A DNA stretch of 25,131 bases from W0P28-013 sp963593685 (GCA_963593685.1 CAVBBP010000040.1:1-25131); one strand, 5' to 3'; shown: positions 6,952 to 16,081, numbered from the stretch's first letter. A program made the numbers and translations. Notes: generated from the sequence alone by a model not told the origin.

Positions 6952-7545
6952 TTATCCATTATCAATTGAACAAAATTCCGCTTCGTAGGCGGCGGCAGCG
7001 GCTTCCAGTTCGGTGTACCACGCCTCGCCAAAGCGGCGAATGAGCGGCGTTTTCAGAAATTTATAAACAGGCAGTCGCAGCGATTTGCCGTTCCGTTCGG
7101 CACACGCGCACACATTCCAACGGTGATAATTCACGGCGGTGAAATGTTTGTATTTGGTCAGTCTTACTGGGTACAAATGGCACGAAATCGGCTTGTAGAA
7201 GGCGCTTCGCCCCTCGCGATAGGCCTTTTCGATGGCACATTTGCACACGCCGTCGGCATCGACATACGAAAAAACGCACTCGCGCCCATCGACGATGGAG
7301 GTTACCAAATCGCCCTGACAATCGACATAAGCCACGCCCTGCCGACGAATAACTGCGCACGCTGCCTCCGACAAATCGTCCCAAACGGCAGGCAAAACCC
7401 GCTCAAGTTCGGCACGCTCGCCATGTTCGAGCGGCGCACCGCTGTCGCCATCGACGCAACACTGCCCACGACAAACGCCCAAATCGCAACAAAATTGCTG
7501 TTCAAACAGGTCGAAACTGACCACCGTATCCTCTATTTCAACCAT
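6952..7545 (-). CDS. DUF3109 family cysteine-rich protein
   Basis: The 197-residue product has an N-terminal CCDLGVCRGQCC cluster (19-30) followed by VDGDSGAPL, then more paired cysteines (VCKCAIEKA, SCHLYP, VCACAE). This is the DUF3109 layout, common in Bacteroidota and reminiscent of YkgJ-type metal-binding proteins. The cysteine spacing suggests a bound zinc or iron-sulfur centre; the function is not known. The start is ATG 7545, about 27 bases after a TATTTTTG -7 element on the minus strand. A longer frame to 7590 would run through that promoter. It is transcribed divergently from the FAD-dependent protein gene. Confidence 0.88.
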   Translation of the reverse strand: MVEIEDTVVSFDLFEQQFCCDLGVCRGQCCVDGDSGAPLEHGERAELERVLPAVWDDLSEAACAVIRRQGVAYVDCQGDLVTSIVDGRECVFSYVDADGVCKCAIEKAYREGRSAFYKPISCHLYPVRLTKYKHFTAVNYHRWNVCACAERNGKSLRLPVYKFLKTPLIRRFGEAWYTELEAAAAAYEAEFCSIDNG

Positions 7546-7571
7546 ACGACAATAAAAATTCGCACGAACTG

Positions 7572-7602
7572 CAAAAATAGCAAAAAACATCTATTTGACA
7601 AA
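7572..7602 (-). promoter_or_regulatory. Promoter of the DUF3109 gene
   Basis: On the minus strand TTTG (7602-7599) is separated by 19 bases from TATTTTTG (7579-7572), a full Bacteroidota consensus. Its -33 element lies one base away from the -33 element of the divergent promoter. Confidence 0.8.
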
Positions 7603-7624
7603 ACCGAAAAAATGGGTATTTTTG
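7594..7624 (+). promoter_or_regulatory. Promoter of the FAD-dependent protein gene
   Basis: TTTG (7594-7597), a 19-base spacer and TATTTTTG (7617-7624) match the consensus. The predicted transcription start near 7631 rules out in-frame starts at or before 7612 and supports ATG 7642. Confidence 0.8.
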
Positions 7625-7641
7625 CATCTCAATTCGATAAA

Positions 7642-9201
7642 ATGATAGAAATACAACTGACACTTGCGCCCGAACAGGCCGCCAGCAACGACGAAATAGC
7701 GCACGCAGCCGCCAAAAAACTGAACCGTGCGCCCCGCGACATTGCACACCTGCAAATCGTCAAAAAATCGATCGACGCACGCAGCCGACAGCCTTTGGTG
7801 CTGCTCAAAGTGCGCCTGTTTACCGAGGGCGAAGCCGTGTACCAATACGAAAACGAACTGCACTACCACGATGTGTCGAAAGCGCAACCAGTAATCGTTG
7901 TCGGTAGCGGTCCAGCGGGCCTTTTTGCTGCATTGCGCCTCATCGAACTCGGGCTGAAACCCATCGTGCTCGAGCGTGGTCGGGAGGTGTCGGAGCGCAA
8001 ACGCGACATCGCACAACTGAACCGCAATGTGGCGTTGAACGCCGAATCGAACTACTGTTTTGGCGAAGGCGGCGCAGGCACTTTTTCGGACGGGAAACTC
8101 TACACACGCAGCAACAAACGCGGCAACACACAACGCATTTTCGAGATTTTTCACCGCCACGGCGCGCAGGACAGCATTCTCTACGAGGCGCACCCGCACA
8201 TCGGCACCGACCGACTGCCGCAAATCATCAAAAATATGCGCCAAACCATTGTTGATAACGGCGGCGAAATGCACTTCGACAGCAAGGTGTGCGCACTGCT
8301 CACCGATGGCGACTGTGTGGCTGGCGTGCGCACCGCACAAGGCGACACCTATCGTGCTGAAAATGTGATACTTGCAACTGGACATTCGGCGCGCGACATC
8401 TATTTTTTGTTGGAAAAACAGCAAATAAAATTATGTGCGAAGGGCTTTGCTATGGGTGTGCGCGTAGAGCATTCGCAAGCACTTATCGACAGCATACAAT
8501 ACCACAGCCGACAGCGCAATCCATACCTGCCCGCAGCGACCTACAACCTTGTGCATCAAGCCGATGGGCGCGGTGTCTATTCGTTTTGTATGTGTCCGGG
8601 CGGTCATATTGTGCCGTCGGCCACCGAGCCGCAGCAGATTGTAGTGAACGGCATGTCGGCATCGCACCGCAATTCGCCTTTTGCCAATTCGGGCATTGTG
8701 GTGGAACTACGCCCCGAAGACCTGACCGAATATGCGCACTACGGCGAGTTGTGCGGACTGCATTTTCAGATGGATTTGGAGCGCATGGCGTTCGAAAACA
8801 ACGGCGGCGGTCTGCAAACAGCACCAGCGCAGCGGTTGGCCGATTTTGTGGCTGGGCGCGCCTCAAATTCGCTGCCAAAATGCTCCTACTTGCCAGGCGT
8901 GAACGCCTCGCCGCTGCACGAGTGGTTGCCCGAGCGCATCGGTCGTCGGTTGCAAGAAGGCTTCCGCGCGTTCGACCGCAAAATGCATGGTTTTCTGACC
9001 AACGAAGCGGTGATTGTGGGCATCGAGAGCCGCTCGTCGTCGCCTGTGCGCATTCCGCGCGATGCCAACACCTACGAACATCTGCAACTGCACGGCCTCT
9101 ACCCTGCTGGCGAAGGTTCGGGCTATGCGGGCGGCATCACCTCGTCGGCCATGGACGGTGAACGCTGCGCCGAAAAAATTGCCGCGAAACTTTCCCACTA
9201 A
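7642..9201 (+). CDS. FAD-dependent oxidoreductase (COG2509 type)
   Basis: The 519-residue cytosolic protein has an N-terminal domain of about 80 residues (IEIQLTLAPEQAAS...VKKSIDARSRQPL), then a Rossmann FAD-binding motif VIVVGSGPAGLFAA (84-97) with the acidic strand-end residue in VLERG. Further on are FGEGGAGTFSDGKLYTR, the ATGHSARD segment and a C-terminal FAD-contact region GLYPAGEGSGYAGGI. This matches the uncharacterised 'FAD-dependent dehydrogenase' family found in many bacteria; the physiological substrate is unknown. The frame is open far upstream (to 7123), but that is antisense to the DUF3109 gene, and the promoter at 7594-7624 supports ATG 7642. The CCA-type nucleotidyltransferase gene follows after 36 bp with its own -7 element. 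Confidence 0.9.
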   Translation: MIEIQLTLAPEQAASNDEIAHAAAKKLNRAPRDIAHLQIVKKSIDARSRQPLVLLKVRLFTEGEAVYQYENELHYHDVSKAQPVIVVGSGPAGLFAALRLIELGLKPIVLERGREVSERKRDIAQLNRNVALNAESNYCFGEGGAGTFSDGKLYTRSNKRGNTQRIFEIFHRHGAQDSILYEAHPHIGTDRLPQIIKNMRQTIVDNGGEMHFDSKVCALLTDGDCVAGVRTAQGDTYRAENVILATGHSARDIYFLLEKQQIKLCAKGFAMGVRVEHSQALIDSIQYHSRQRNPYLPAATYNLVHQADGRGVYSFCMCPGGHIVPSATEPQQIVVNGMSASHRNSPFANSGIVVELRPEDLTEYAHYGELCGLHFQMDLERMAFENNGGGLQTAPAQRLADFVAGRASNSLPKCSYLPGVNASPLHEWLPERIGRRLQEGFRAFDRKMHGFLTNEAVIVGIESRSSSPVRIPRDANTYEHLQLHGLYPAGEGSGYAGGITSSAMDGERCAEKIAAKLSH

Positions 9202-9206
9202 TTTTG

Positions 9207-9214
9207 TATCTTTG
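9207..9214 (+). promoter_or_regulatory. -7 element upstream of the CCA-type nucleotidyltransferase gene
   Basis: TATCTTTG lies 23 bases before the ATG at 9238. The -33 region is inside the preceding coding end and shows no clear TTTG, so this is a partial match. Confidence 0.5.
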
Positions 9215-9237
9215 CAGCGATTATTTCGAACTGCGAA

Positions 9238-10653
9238 ATGGTGGAACTGAAAGGCTCGATATTCCCGCTTATTGGCAGCGTGGCCGACGAACTCGGTCTC
9301 GAATGCTATGTGATTGGTGGCTATGTGCGCGACCTTATTTTGCATCGTCCATCGAAAGATATCGATGTGGTGGTGGTGGGCAGCGGCATCGACATGGCGC
9401 AGGCGGTGGCACGCAAACTGGGCAGCGGCGCACATGTGTCGGTGTTCCGAACCTACGGCACAGCGCAGGTCAAATGCCGTTGTTACGAGTTGGAGTTTGT
9501 GGGTGCGCGCCGCGAATCGTACCAACGCAACTCGCGCAACCCAATAGTGGAAGACGGCACGCTCGAAGACGACCAAAATCGCCGCGATTTCACGGTGAAT
9601 GCGCTGGCTATCTGCTTGAACAAAGCGCGTTTCGGTGAACTGCTCGACCCTTTTGGCGGGTTGGCCGATATGGAGGCAAAAATTCTGCGCACGCCCTGCG
9701 ACCCCGACATCACATTCAGCGACGACCCACTGCGCATGATGCGCGCCATACGCTTTGCCACACAACTCGATTTTCGCATTGCGCCCGAAACATTCGACGC
9801 TATCAAACGCAACGCCAGCCGCATCGCCATCATCACGCAGGAGCGCATCATCGACGAATTGAACAAGATAATGGCGGCTCCACGCCCATCGATAGGCTTT
9901 TTTCTGCTCGACAAGACAGGGCTTCTTCCGCTCATTTTCCCAGAATTGGCGGCAATGAAAGGCATCGAAGAACGCAACGGTCGCGCACACAAAGATAATT
10001 TTCTGCATACGCTCAAAGTGCTCGACAATCTCGCCACCAAAAGCGACGACCTTTGGTTGCGCTGGGCGGCACTGCTGCACGACATCGGCAAACCAGCCAC
10101 CAAACGCTGGGACGATGCTCAAGGCTGGACTTTTCACAACCACAATTATGTGGGCAGCCGCATGGTGCCGCGCATTTTCAAACGCTTGAAACTGCCGCTG
10201 GGCGAGCCGATGAAATTTGTGCAAAAAATGGTGCTGCTCCACATGCGCCCCATCGTTTTGAGCGAAGATGTGGTAACCGATTCGGCCGTGCGCCGACTGC
10301 TTTTCGAGGCTGGCAACGACATCGACAGCCTGATGACCCTGTGCGAATCCGACATCACATCGAACAACATGGAGAAGGTGAAACGCTTTTCGCACAATTT
10401 CAAACTGGTGCGCCGCAAACTGCGCGAAATCGAGGAGAAAGACCGCATTCGCAACTTCCAACCGCCCGTCGATGGCGAGGAGATTATGCGTATTTTCAAT
10501 TTGCCGCCGTGCCGCCTTGTGGGTGAATTCAAAACACAAATAAAAGACGCCATTCTCGACGGCCTCATCGCCAACGAACACGATGCCGCCTACCAATTCC
10601 TACTGCAAATCGCCGCCGCACAAGGAGTGAAACCAGTAAACAGTGAGAAGTGA
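9238..10653 (+). CDS. cca: CCA tRNA nucleotidyltransferase / poly(A) polymerase family with HD domain
   Basis: The 471-residue cytosolic enzyme adds or repairs the 3' CCA of tRNAs. The class II nucleotidyltransferase head has YVIGGYVRDLILHRPSKDIDVV (GG at 27-28, catalytic D41 and D43), RRDFTVNALA (115-124), and DPLRMMRAIRFA (163-174) from the RNA/NTP-binding neck. A C-terminal HD domain follows with LLHDIGKPATKRW (H281-D282). The layout fits Bacteroidota CCA-adding enzymes; a poly(A) polymerase activity cannot be excluded by reading alone. The role fits the window, since the tRNA-Lys gene at 22146-22218 lacks an encoded CCA. Confidence 0.9.
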   Translation: MVELKGSIFPLIGSVADELGLECYVIGGYVRDLILHRPSKDIDVVVVGSGIDMAQAVARKLGSGAHVSVFRTYGTAQVKCRCYELEFVGARRESYQRNSRNPIVEDGTLEDDQNRRDFTVNALAICLNKARFGELLDPFGGLADMEAKILRTPCDPDITFSDDPLRMMRAIRFATQLDFRIAPETFDAIKRNASRIAIITQERIIDELNKIMAAPRPSIGFFLLDKTGLLPLIFPELAAMKGIEERNGRAHKDNFLHTLKVLDNLATKSDDLWLRWAALLHDIGKPATKRWDDAQGWTFHNHNYVGSRMVPRIFKRLKLPLGEPMKFVQKMVLLHMRPIVLSEDVVTDSAVRRLLFEAGNDIDSLMTLCESDITSNNMEKVKRFSHNFKLVRRKLREIEEKDRIRNFQPPVDGEEIMRIFNLPPCRLVGEFKTQIKDAILDGLIANEHDAAYQFLLQIAAAQGVKPVNSEK

Positions 10654-11036
10654 GAAATGTTTTTGAATGAGGAATTAGGAATTAGGAGTTAGGAATTTTT
10701 TAGTTAGAAGTGAGGAGTGTTTTTAATTACCCAATTATCTAATTTCCAATTACTTAATTATTTGAAGATTTGAAAATTTGAAGATTGCGGCGTGTCGGAA
10801 TGCGCTTAATTCATAATTCATAATTCTAAATTCATAATTAGCCAAAAGGCTTTTCCCCCTTCGGGGGAAACGGGAAAGGGGGCTATAACTAGAAATAAAA
10901 ATCGCTTCAACAATTCAACAAAAAAGGACGCGGCGCGCCACGTCCCTACTTTTCACTTTTTACTTTTCACTTTTCACTTTTTACTTTTCACTTTTTACTT
11001 TTCACTTTACACTTTACACTTTACACACTTTCCACC
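10654..11036. repeat. Repeat-rich intergenic region between cca and the TonB-dependent receptor
   Basis: In order: GAGAAGTGAGAAATG and GAGGAATTAGGAATTAGG words (10645-10715), a TAATTACCCAATTATC / TAATTTCCAATTA block (10725-10758) that recurs at 21804 and 24948, ATTTGAAGATTTGAAAA units (10760-10786), GCGGCGTGTCGGAATGCG, TTCATAATTCATAATTC words (10810-10840), a TTTCCCCC-ttc-GGGGGAAA hairpin (10852-10870), a GGACGC palindrome (10926-10945) and a CACTTTTTACTTTT array (10948-11028). The genes on both sides converge. The C/G hairpin has no following T-run, so I do not call it a terminator. Confidence 0.75.
10926..10949. repeat. GGACGC-type palindrome, copy 2
   Basis: GGACGCGGCGCGCCACGTCC is a near-perfect 20-bp palindrome (one C/A mismatch on this strand), followed by CTAC as in copies 1 and 4. 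Confidence 0.7.
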
Positions 11037-13481
11037 CTAAAAGTCCACCGTAACTTTGAAATTGACCATGAAGCCTGTGAGGTAGTTTGGCACGGCAAAC
11101 TGCTCGTCGTAGATGTCGGTTACCCAGTAGTACGAATTGACATTTTTGATGTTGAACAGGTTGAAGAGTTCCAAGTTGAGCCAAAAGGCTTTTACCACTT
11201 TCTGGCGGCTCATAAATTTTTCGCGACCCTGCACAAACCCACGCATCGCACCGATGTCCACGCGGTTGTAGGCTTTGGTGCGCAGTGTGGCTTGGTAGCG
11301 TTCGCTGTGGGGCGGACCAAATGGCAGACCGTCGCTCCAAACGAGTTTCAGATAGACTTTGTATTCGGGGTGTTTCGGAAAATAGTCCTGAAAAAATAGC
11401 GACAGATTGTAGCGTTGTTCGTTGGGGCGCGCAATCCAGCCTGGTTTCACCTCGCCGAGTTTGTGTCCTGTGTTGCTGAAAACATCGTACGAATCATTCA
11501 GCAGATTCTCTTTCGAATACATCCACGAGAACGAAATCCACGAGTCGGTGCCTGGCACAAATTCGCCAAACAGTTTGATGTCGATGCCCGCCGTTTGCGC
11601 CACGGCCTCGTTGTGGCTCAAGTAGCGTATGCGCACATTGTCCACATAGTACGGATTCACGCGGTCGCTGGGCTTGTAGTAGGCTTCGGCGGTAAATTTG
11701 AACGGACGGTTCCACAGCCTGAAATAGTAGTCGGCACCCAGCACCACATGCAGCGAGCGTTGCGCTTTGATGTTTTTGTTCAGCACAATGTTTCTATTGC
11801 CGTTTTCGTCTTCTTGTTCGAGGCGAATCTCTTTATAAAATGGTGCTTGATGATAAAGTCCCACCGCCAAACGAAAATCGAAATCGGGATTGAAATTGGG
11901 TATGTATGTGGCCGACAAGCGCGGACTGACGAGCCATTCGTTGTTGAAATTCCAATAGTTGGCGCGGATGCCGCCGTTGAAAGTCCAAATGCCGCTGCGC
12001 GAATCGAGGCGGTAACTCTCTTCGAGAAACATTGTCATGCGTGCCGAGTAGAGGTCGTGCTTCGAGGAGAGATTATACACCAGATTGACTTTTTGAGCGT
12101 CGTGCGGCAGCGAGTAGCCCGACGAATCACGAAATTCCCACTCACGCAGTCGGTCGAAAATGATTTCGGCTTGCCCCGTAATGCCCCATTGCAGCGTGTT
12201 GTTGCCCTGTTTCCACTCGCCGATGTGCGACACATTGGCCACCGTGGCCGACAGGCGGTTGCGCGCATGTTCGTGGTAAGTGCCAACGCCTTGGTTGTTG
12301 GTGTTGCCCGTGTTGTTGATGTCGAGGTCGGAGAGCCAATACTGCCCCGTGATGTCGTAGGTTTCGCGCTCGTTGGTGTTGAACGCCGATGCCATCAGAC
12401 TGAATTTGAACTTGCTTGTCGGTCTGAAATTGACGGTGAACGCCCCAAAATAGGTGCGGAAAACATCTTTTTCCTGACCCTCGAAATAGACTTTGAAATT
12501 GCGATTCAGCGTGAGTGTGCCAAAAGCCGTTTCGCGCTCTTTTGGAATGAATCGGTAGTAATTTTGCGAAAAATTGCCGAGAAACGAGCCGTCCCACTTG
12601 TCGTTAAAACGGAAGGTCATATAGGTCTGATAATCGACAAACGACTGCGCATATTCGCCTTTGGTGTCGAGCGATCCGAGCAGATACGACGATGTTTTGT
12701 AGCGAATGCCGTGCACCTGCGTAAAGTTTTTCGATTTCGAGCCGAGATAGGCCGTGGCACCAAGCAAACTCACCGAAAGCGAGCCTTCGAGCCGCTCTGG
12801 CGTTTTGTAGGTTACATCGAGCACCGACGCACTTTTGTCGCCGTAGCGCGCACCAAATCCGCCTGCCGAAAACTGCACGCTTTGCACCAAATCGGGATTG
12901 ATAAAACTGAGCCCTTCCTGCTGACCAGCACGCACCAGCAGCGGCCGATAGACCTCGATATTGTTCACATAAACGCTGTTTTCGTCGTAGTTGCCGCCGC
13001 GCACCGAGTACTGCGAACTGAGTTCGTTGCTCGAATTGACGCCTGCAAACGAGGTGAGCAGCGACTCGATATTGCCGCCCGAAGCGTCGGGAGTCATGCG
13101 AAATTGGTCGGTGTTCAGCACCTGCATATTCGACGGCTGGCGTTTGTAGGCGCGCACCTCCACATCGCCGAGTTCGGTCGAAAACGGCTTCAGCGTTTTG
13201 GTGATATTCAGCACATCTTCGTCGAGCGAAAAACTCTCCTCGACCGTCTCGTAGCCGATGCACGAAAAGACCACCGCAAACGAATCGGTAACTTCGGCGC
13301 GCAATTCGTAGAAGCCCTGTTCGTTGGTCGAAGTGCCTTGCGTAGTGCCCTTCACCTGCACATTGGCAAATGCGATGGCGTGCTGCGTCTCGTCCAATAC
13401 ATAGCCGCGCACATAGATGCGTTTAGCCTCCGCCGCCAAGCAGAGCACAAAACCAACAAATATGAACAAAAAGCGTTTCAA
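11037..13481 (-). CDS. TonB-dependent outer-membrane receptor with carboxypeptidase-like regulatory domain
   Basis: The 814-residue product starts with a signal peptide (MKRFLFIFVGFVLCLAAEA), then a carboxypeptidase-regulatory-like domain (about 24-110, with VQVKGTTQGTSTNEQGFYEL and FSCIGYE), a plug domain (about 120-225, with SVRGGNYDENSVYVNNIEVY and FSAGGFGARYGDKSASVLDV) and a large beta-barrel ending in phenylalanine (VNFKVTVDF), as outer-membrane barrels do. It should import a ligand using TonB energy; no SusD partner is adjacent, so a glycan utilisation locus is not indicated and the substrate is unknown. The start is a TTG at 13481, because an in-frame stop lies a few codons upstream and no ATG precedes the signal peptide. 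A composite leader module lies about 57 bp upstream. Confidence 0.92.
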   Translation of the reverse strand: MKRFLFIFVGFVLCLAAEAKRIYVRGYVLDETQHAIAFANVQVKGTTQGTSTNEQGFYELRAEVTDSFAVVFSCIGYETVEESFSLDEDVLNITKTLKPFSTELGDVEVRAYKRQPSNMQVLNTDQFRMTPDASGGNIESLLTSFAGVNSSNELSSQYSVRGGNYDENSVYVNNIEVYRPLLVRAGQQEGLSFINPDLVQSVQFSAGGFGARYGDKSASVLDVTYKTPERLEGSLSVSLLGATAYLGSKSKNFTQVHGIRYKTSSYLLGSLDTKGEYAQSFVDYQTYMTFRFNDKWDGSFLGNFSQNYYRFIPKERETAFGTLTLNRNFKVYFEGQEKDVFRTYFGAFTVNFRPTSKFKFSLMASAFNTNERETYDITGQYWLSDLDINNTGNTNNQGVGTYHEHARNRLSATVANVSHIGEWKQGNNTLQWGITGQAEIIFDRLREWEFRDSSGYSLPHDAQKVNLVYNLSSKHDLYSARMTMFLEESYRLDSRSGIWTFNGGIRANYWNFNNEWLVSPRLSATYIPNFNPDFDFRLAVGLYHQAPFYKEIRLEQEDENGNRNIVLNKNIKAQRSLHVVLGADYYFRLWNRPFKFTAEAYYKPSDRVNPYYVDNVRIRYLSHNEAVAQTAGIDIKLFGEFVPGTDSWISFSWMYSKENLLNDSYDVFSNTGHKLGEVKPGWIARPNEQRYNLSLFFQDYFPKHPEYKVYLKLVWSDGLPFGPPHSERYQATLRTKAYNRVDIGAMRGFVQGREKFMSRQKVVKAFWLNLELFNLFNIKNVNSYYWVTDIYDEQFAVPNYLTGFMVNFKVTVDF

Positions 13482-13704
13482 CGGCGTAATCTTTCGCTAA
13501 TTTCTAAAACGATTTTTTTTGTGTTTTATTGCAATTTTGGTTGATTAGTTGATTGGTTGATCGGTTGATCAGTTTAACGCATTGGCGAAAGTTTCTAATT
13601 TCTAGTTTCTAGTTTCTAATTATTGAATTTGAAATTTGAAATTTGAAATTTGAAATTCTGAAATTTGAAATTTTGAAATTGCGGCTCTGCCGCATCACTT
13701 CTCA
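13482..13704. repeat. Repeat-rich intergenic region between the helicase and TonB-dependent receptor genes
   Basis: It contains a minus-strand composite leader module (13540-13592), TTCTAATTTCTAGTTTCTAG words (13592-13619), an ATTTGAAATTTGAAATTTG array (13623-13680) and a small TGCGGC-tct-GCCGCA hairpin (13680-13694) just after the helicase stop. A degenerate version of that hairpin and its flank recurs near 19204-19234. No T-run follows, so it is not a typical intrinsic terminator. Confidence 0.7.
13540..13592 (-). repeat. Composite leader module, copy 4 (upstream of TonB-dependent receptor)
   Basis: Read on the minus strand it gives ACTTTCGCCAATGCGTTAAA followed by ATCAACC/ATCAACT units, the same block order and sense orientation as the modules before prmA, rubrerythrin and the secreted protein. 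Confidence 0.65.
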
Positions 13705-16023
13705 CTAAATCACGGTTAGTCGCGCATATTTCAGCAATAGCGGTTTGATGCCGTTGGTGTCGAATGCTACGATGGCTTTGGTGCTGTCGCCATCGCCTTC
13801 GATGCGCAGAATTTCGCCATCGCCGAAGCGGTTGTGGCGCACGCGCATACCCTCGCGGAACGGGAATTTGGCATTGCCTGCCACCATGCTGGGCGTTACA
13901 CGGCGCATATTTGGCGTGGGCGCAGGTTTTTGTGGCTCATTGTCGGCAGTGCGTGGCGCAAATCCGCCTTTGAAGCCCGAAAAACGCGGCAAAACAGGGC
14001 GTTCTACACGCGGCTGCACACGCATTTCGGGCGGCAGTTGCAGATATTGCGTGTCGATGTCGTCGATAAAACGGCTGCGGTTCTGAAACTGCGTCTGCCC
14101 ATTGCGGAAGCGCGATTTGGCGTAACTGATGGTGCAATCGCTTTTGGCGCGCGTGATGGCCACATAGAGCAGCCGTCGCTCCTCTTCGATTTCGCGCGAA
14201 GTTTCGCACATGGCCGATGGGAACAGATTTTCTTCCAATCCGACGATGAAAACATGCTTAAACTCGAGCCCTTTGGCCGAATGCACGGTCATCAGCGTTA
14301 CACGGTTGCGGTCTTCGGGCTTCTCGTTGTCTTGGTCGGTGAGCAGCGCCACTTCCGACAGAAAATCTTCCAGACGCAATTCCGTTTCGCCTGCGTTGGC
14401 TTTCTCTTCGCAAAACTGGTTGATGGCGTTCAACAACTCCTGCACATTCTCTTTGCGGTCGAGGCTGTCGGGCGATTGGTCGGCCAGTATGTCGCGCATA
14501 ATTCCCGACTCCAACACCAACTGTTCGGCAATGGCGTAAGCGTCTTTTTCGCCGTTCAGTTGCCGAAATCCGTCGATAAACGCACCGAAATCTGCCAGTT
14601 TTTTTGCTGCGCCTTTGTTCACATCGAGCGCAAACTGTGCGGGCTGCTGCGCCACTTGCAGCGCACTCACATTGTGGTCGTGCGCACAAGCCAAAACTTT
14701 GTTTTGCGTGGTTTCGCCAATGCCGCGCGCAGGGTAGTTTATCACGCGTTTGAACGACTCTTCGTCGCTTGGATTCACTATCAAACGCAGATATGCCAGC
14801 ACATCTTTCACCTCTTTGCGCTGATAGAACGACAGTCCGCCGTAGATTTTGTACGGCACAGCGCGTTTGCGCAACGCCTCTTCCAGCACGCGCGACTGGG
14901 CGTTGGTGCGGTAGAGAATGGCGTAATCGCTGTATTCATCGTGGTTAGCTGCCAGTTTGTCGCACAGTGCCGCCGCCACAGCAAACGCCTCGTCGTAGTC
15001 GCTGTATGCGCCCATCACACGAATTTTGTCGCCCACTTCGCCTTTGGAATAGACGGTTTTGCGTATCTGATTTTCGTTCTTTTCGATGAGCGAATTGGCG
15101 GCATTCACAATGGTCTGCGTCGAACGGTAGTTGCGTTCCAGTTTGAACAGGCGGCAGCCCGCATATTGCTGCTCGAACAGTAACATATTGTCGATGTTGG
15201 CACCACGAAACGAGTAGATGCTCTGCGCATCGTCGCCTACCACGCAAATGCGCTGGTGCTGCGCTGCCAACTTGCTCACTATCAGGTGTTGAGCGCGGTT
15301 TGTGTCCTGATACTCATCGACCAAAATATAGCCAAAACGCTGCTGATATTGTGCCAAAATGTCAGGATTTCGGTCGAACAAAATGTTGGTGTAGAGCAAC
15401 AAATCGTCGAAATCCAAGGCGTTGGCGGCGTGGCAGCGTTGGCAGTAGTTTTTGTAGATTTCCAAAAACAGCGGCGTGCGCGAATTGCGGTCGCTCTGCA
15501 TACAGTCGGCACTCGCCTCGTAGAGCGTAGGCGTTATCAGTTGGTTTTTGGCAAACGAAATGCGCCCCTGAATGGCACTTGGTCTGTACACTTTGTCATC
15601 GAGTTTCATCTCCTTTATCAGACTGCGTATCAGGCTTTTAGAGTCGCTTTGGTCGTAGATGGTAAAGTCGTGCGTGAACCCGATATGGTCGGCTTCGGTG
15701 CGCAGCATACGCGCAAAAATGGAGTGAAATGTGCCCATCCAAAGGTAGCGCGCTGTTTTCTCGCCCACAATTTTGGCGATGCGCTCCTTCATCTCGTTGG
15801 CCGCCTTGTTGGTAAATGTAAGTGCTAAAATTTGTGAAGGCCGCCAACCTTGTTGCAGCAGATAGGCTATTTTGTAGGTCAGCACACGCGTCTTGCCCGA
15901 GCCTGCACCTGCCACAATCAGCGACGGTCCATCGCAGTAGGTGGCAGCAGCAAACTGGCTATCGTTGAGCAACTTACGCAATTGTTCCGAATTGTTTTCG
16001 CTCGCAGCAGCTTGGTTTGGCAT
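13705..16023 (-). CDS. UvrD/PcrA-type superfamily 1 DNA helicase
   Basis: This 772-residue ATP-dependent 3'-5' helicase acts in DNA repair and replication restart. Motifs in order: SQFAAATYCDG (Q-motif region), Walker A AGAGSGKTR (38-46), ALTFTNKAANEMKERI (motif Ia), VDEYQDTN (Walker B), VVGDDAQSIYSFRGA (motif III), LERNYRST (motif IV), VTLMTVHSAKGLEF (motif V) and LLYVAITRAK (motif VI). The C-terminal tail RVRHNRFGDGEILRI...KLLLKYARL is the Tudor-like end typical of PcrA/UvrD. The start is ATG 16023 (MPNQAAASENN); the frame is open to 16098 but crosses a promoter element at 16054-16061. The best symbol is uvrD or pcrA; which of the two is uncertain. Confidence 0.93.
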   Translation of the reverse strand: MPNQAAASENNSEQLRKLLNDSQFAAATYCDGPSLIVAGAGSGKTRVLTYKIAYLLQQGWRPSQILALTFTNKAANEMKERIAKIVGEKTARYLWMGTFHSIFARMLRTEADHIGFTHDFTIYDQSDSKSLIRSLIKEMKLDDKVYRPSAIQGRISFAKNQLITPTLYEASADCMQSDRNSRTPLFLEIYKNYCQRCHAANALDFDDLLLYTNILFDRNPDILAQYQQRFGYILVDEYQDTNRAQHLIVSKLAAQHQRICVVGDDAQSIYSFRGANIDNMLLFEQQYAGCRLFKLERNYRSTQTIVNAANSLIEKNENQIRKTVYSKGEVGDKIRVMGAYSDYDEAFAVAAALCDKLAANHDEYSDYAILYRTNAQSRVLEEALRKRAVPYKIYGGLSFYQRKEVKDVLAYLRLIVNPSDEESFKRVINYPARGIGETTQNKVLACAHDHNVSALQVAQQPAQFALDVNKGAAKKLADFGAFIDGFRQLNGEKDAYAIAEQLVLESGIMRDILADQSPDSLDRKENVQELLNAINQFCEEKANAGETELRLEDFLSEVALLTDQDNEKPEDRNRVTLMTVHSAKGLEFKHVFIVGLEENLFPSAMCETSREIEEERRLLYVAITRAKSDCTISYAKSRFRNGQTQFQNRSRFIDDIDTQYLQLPPEMRVQPRVERPVLPRFSGFKGGFAPRTADNEPQKPAPTPNMRRVTPSMVAGNAKFPFREGMRVRHNRFGDGEILRIEGDGDSTKAIVAFDTNGIKPLLLKYARLTVI

Positions 16024-16053
16024 ACTATTTGTTCCAATAATTTTTTGAAAACA

Positions 16054-16061
16054 CAAAAGTA
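16054..16061 (-). promoter_or_regulatory. -7 element of the helicase gene
   Basis: TACTTTTG on the minus strand lies 30 bases before ATG 16023. A -33 TTTG at the right distance is not clear. Divergent to the rubrerythrin promoter. Confidence 0.5.
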
Positions 16062-16081
16062 CAAAAAAAACGCCAAAACAG

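Noticed and set aside
7123..7641. In-frame extension of the FAD-dependent protein by 173 codons
   Set aside because: The extension is antisense to the DUF3109 gene and runs through a consensus promoter at 7594-7624, so ATG 7642 was preferred.
10852..10870. C/G-rich hairpin between convergent cca and TonB receptor genes as a terminator
   Set aside because: The stem is good (8 bp) but no T-run follows on either strand; it is embedded in the repeat mosaic.
11415..13544. A 709-codon open frame on the plus strand opposite the TonB-dependent receptor
   Set aside because: The minus strand encodes a complete receptor with signal peptide, plug and barrel. The receptor gene rarely uses TTA, CTA and TCA codons, which leaves the opposite strand open. 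The translated plus frame has no recognisable domain. Similar long shadows opposite cca, the helicase and feoB were dropped for the same reason.
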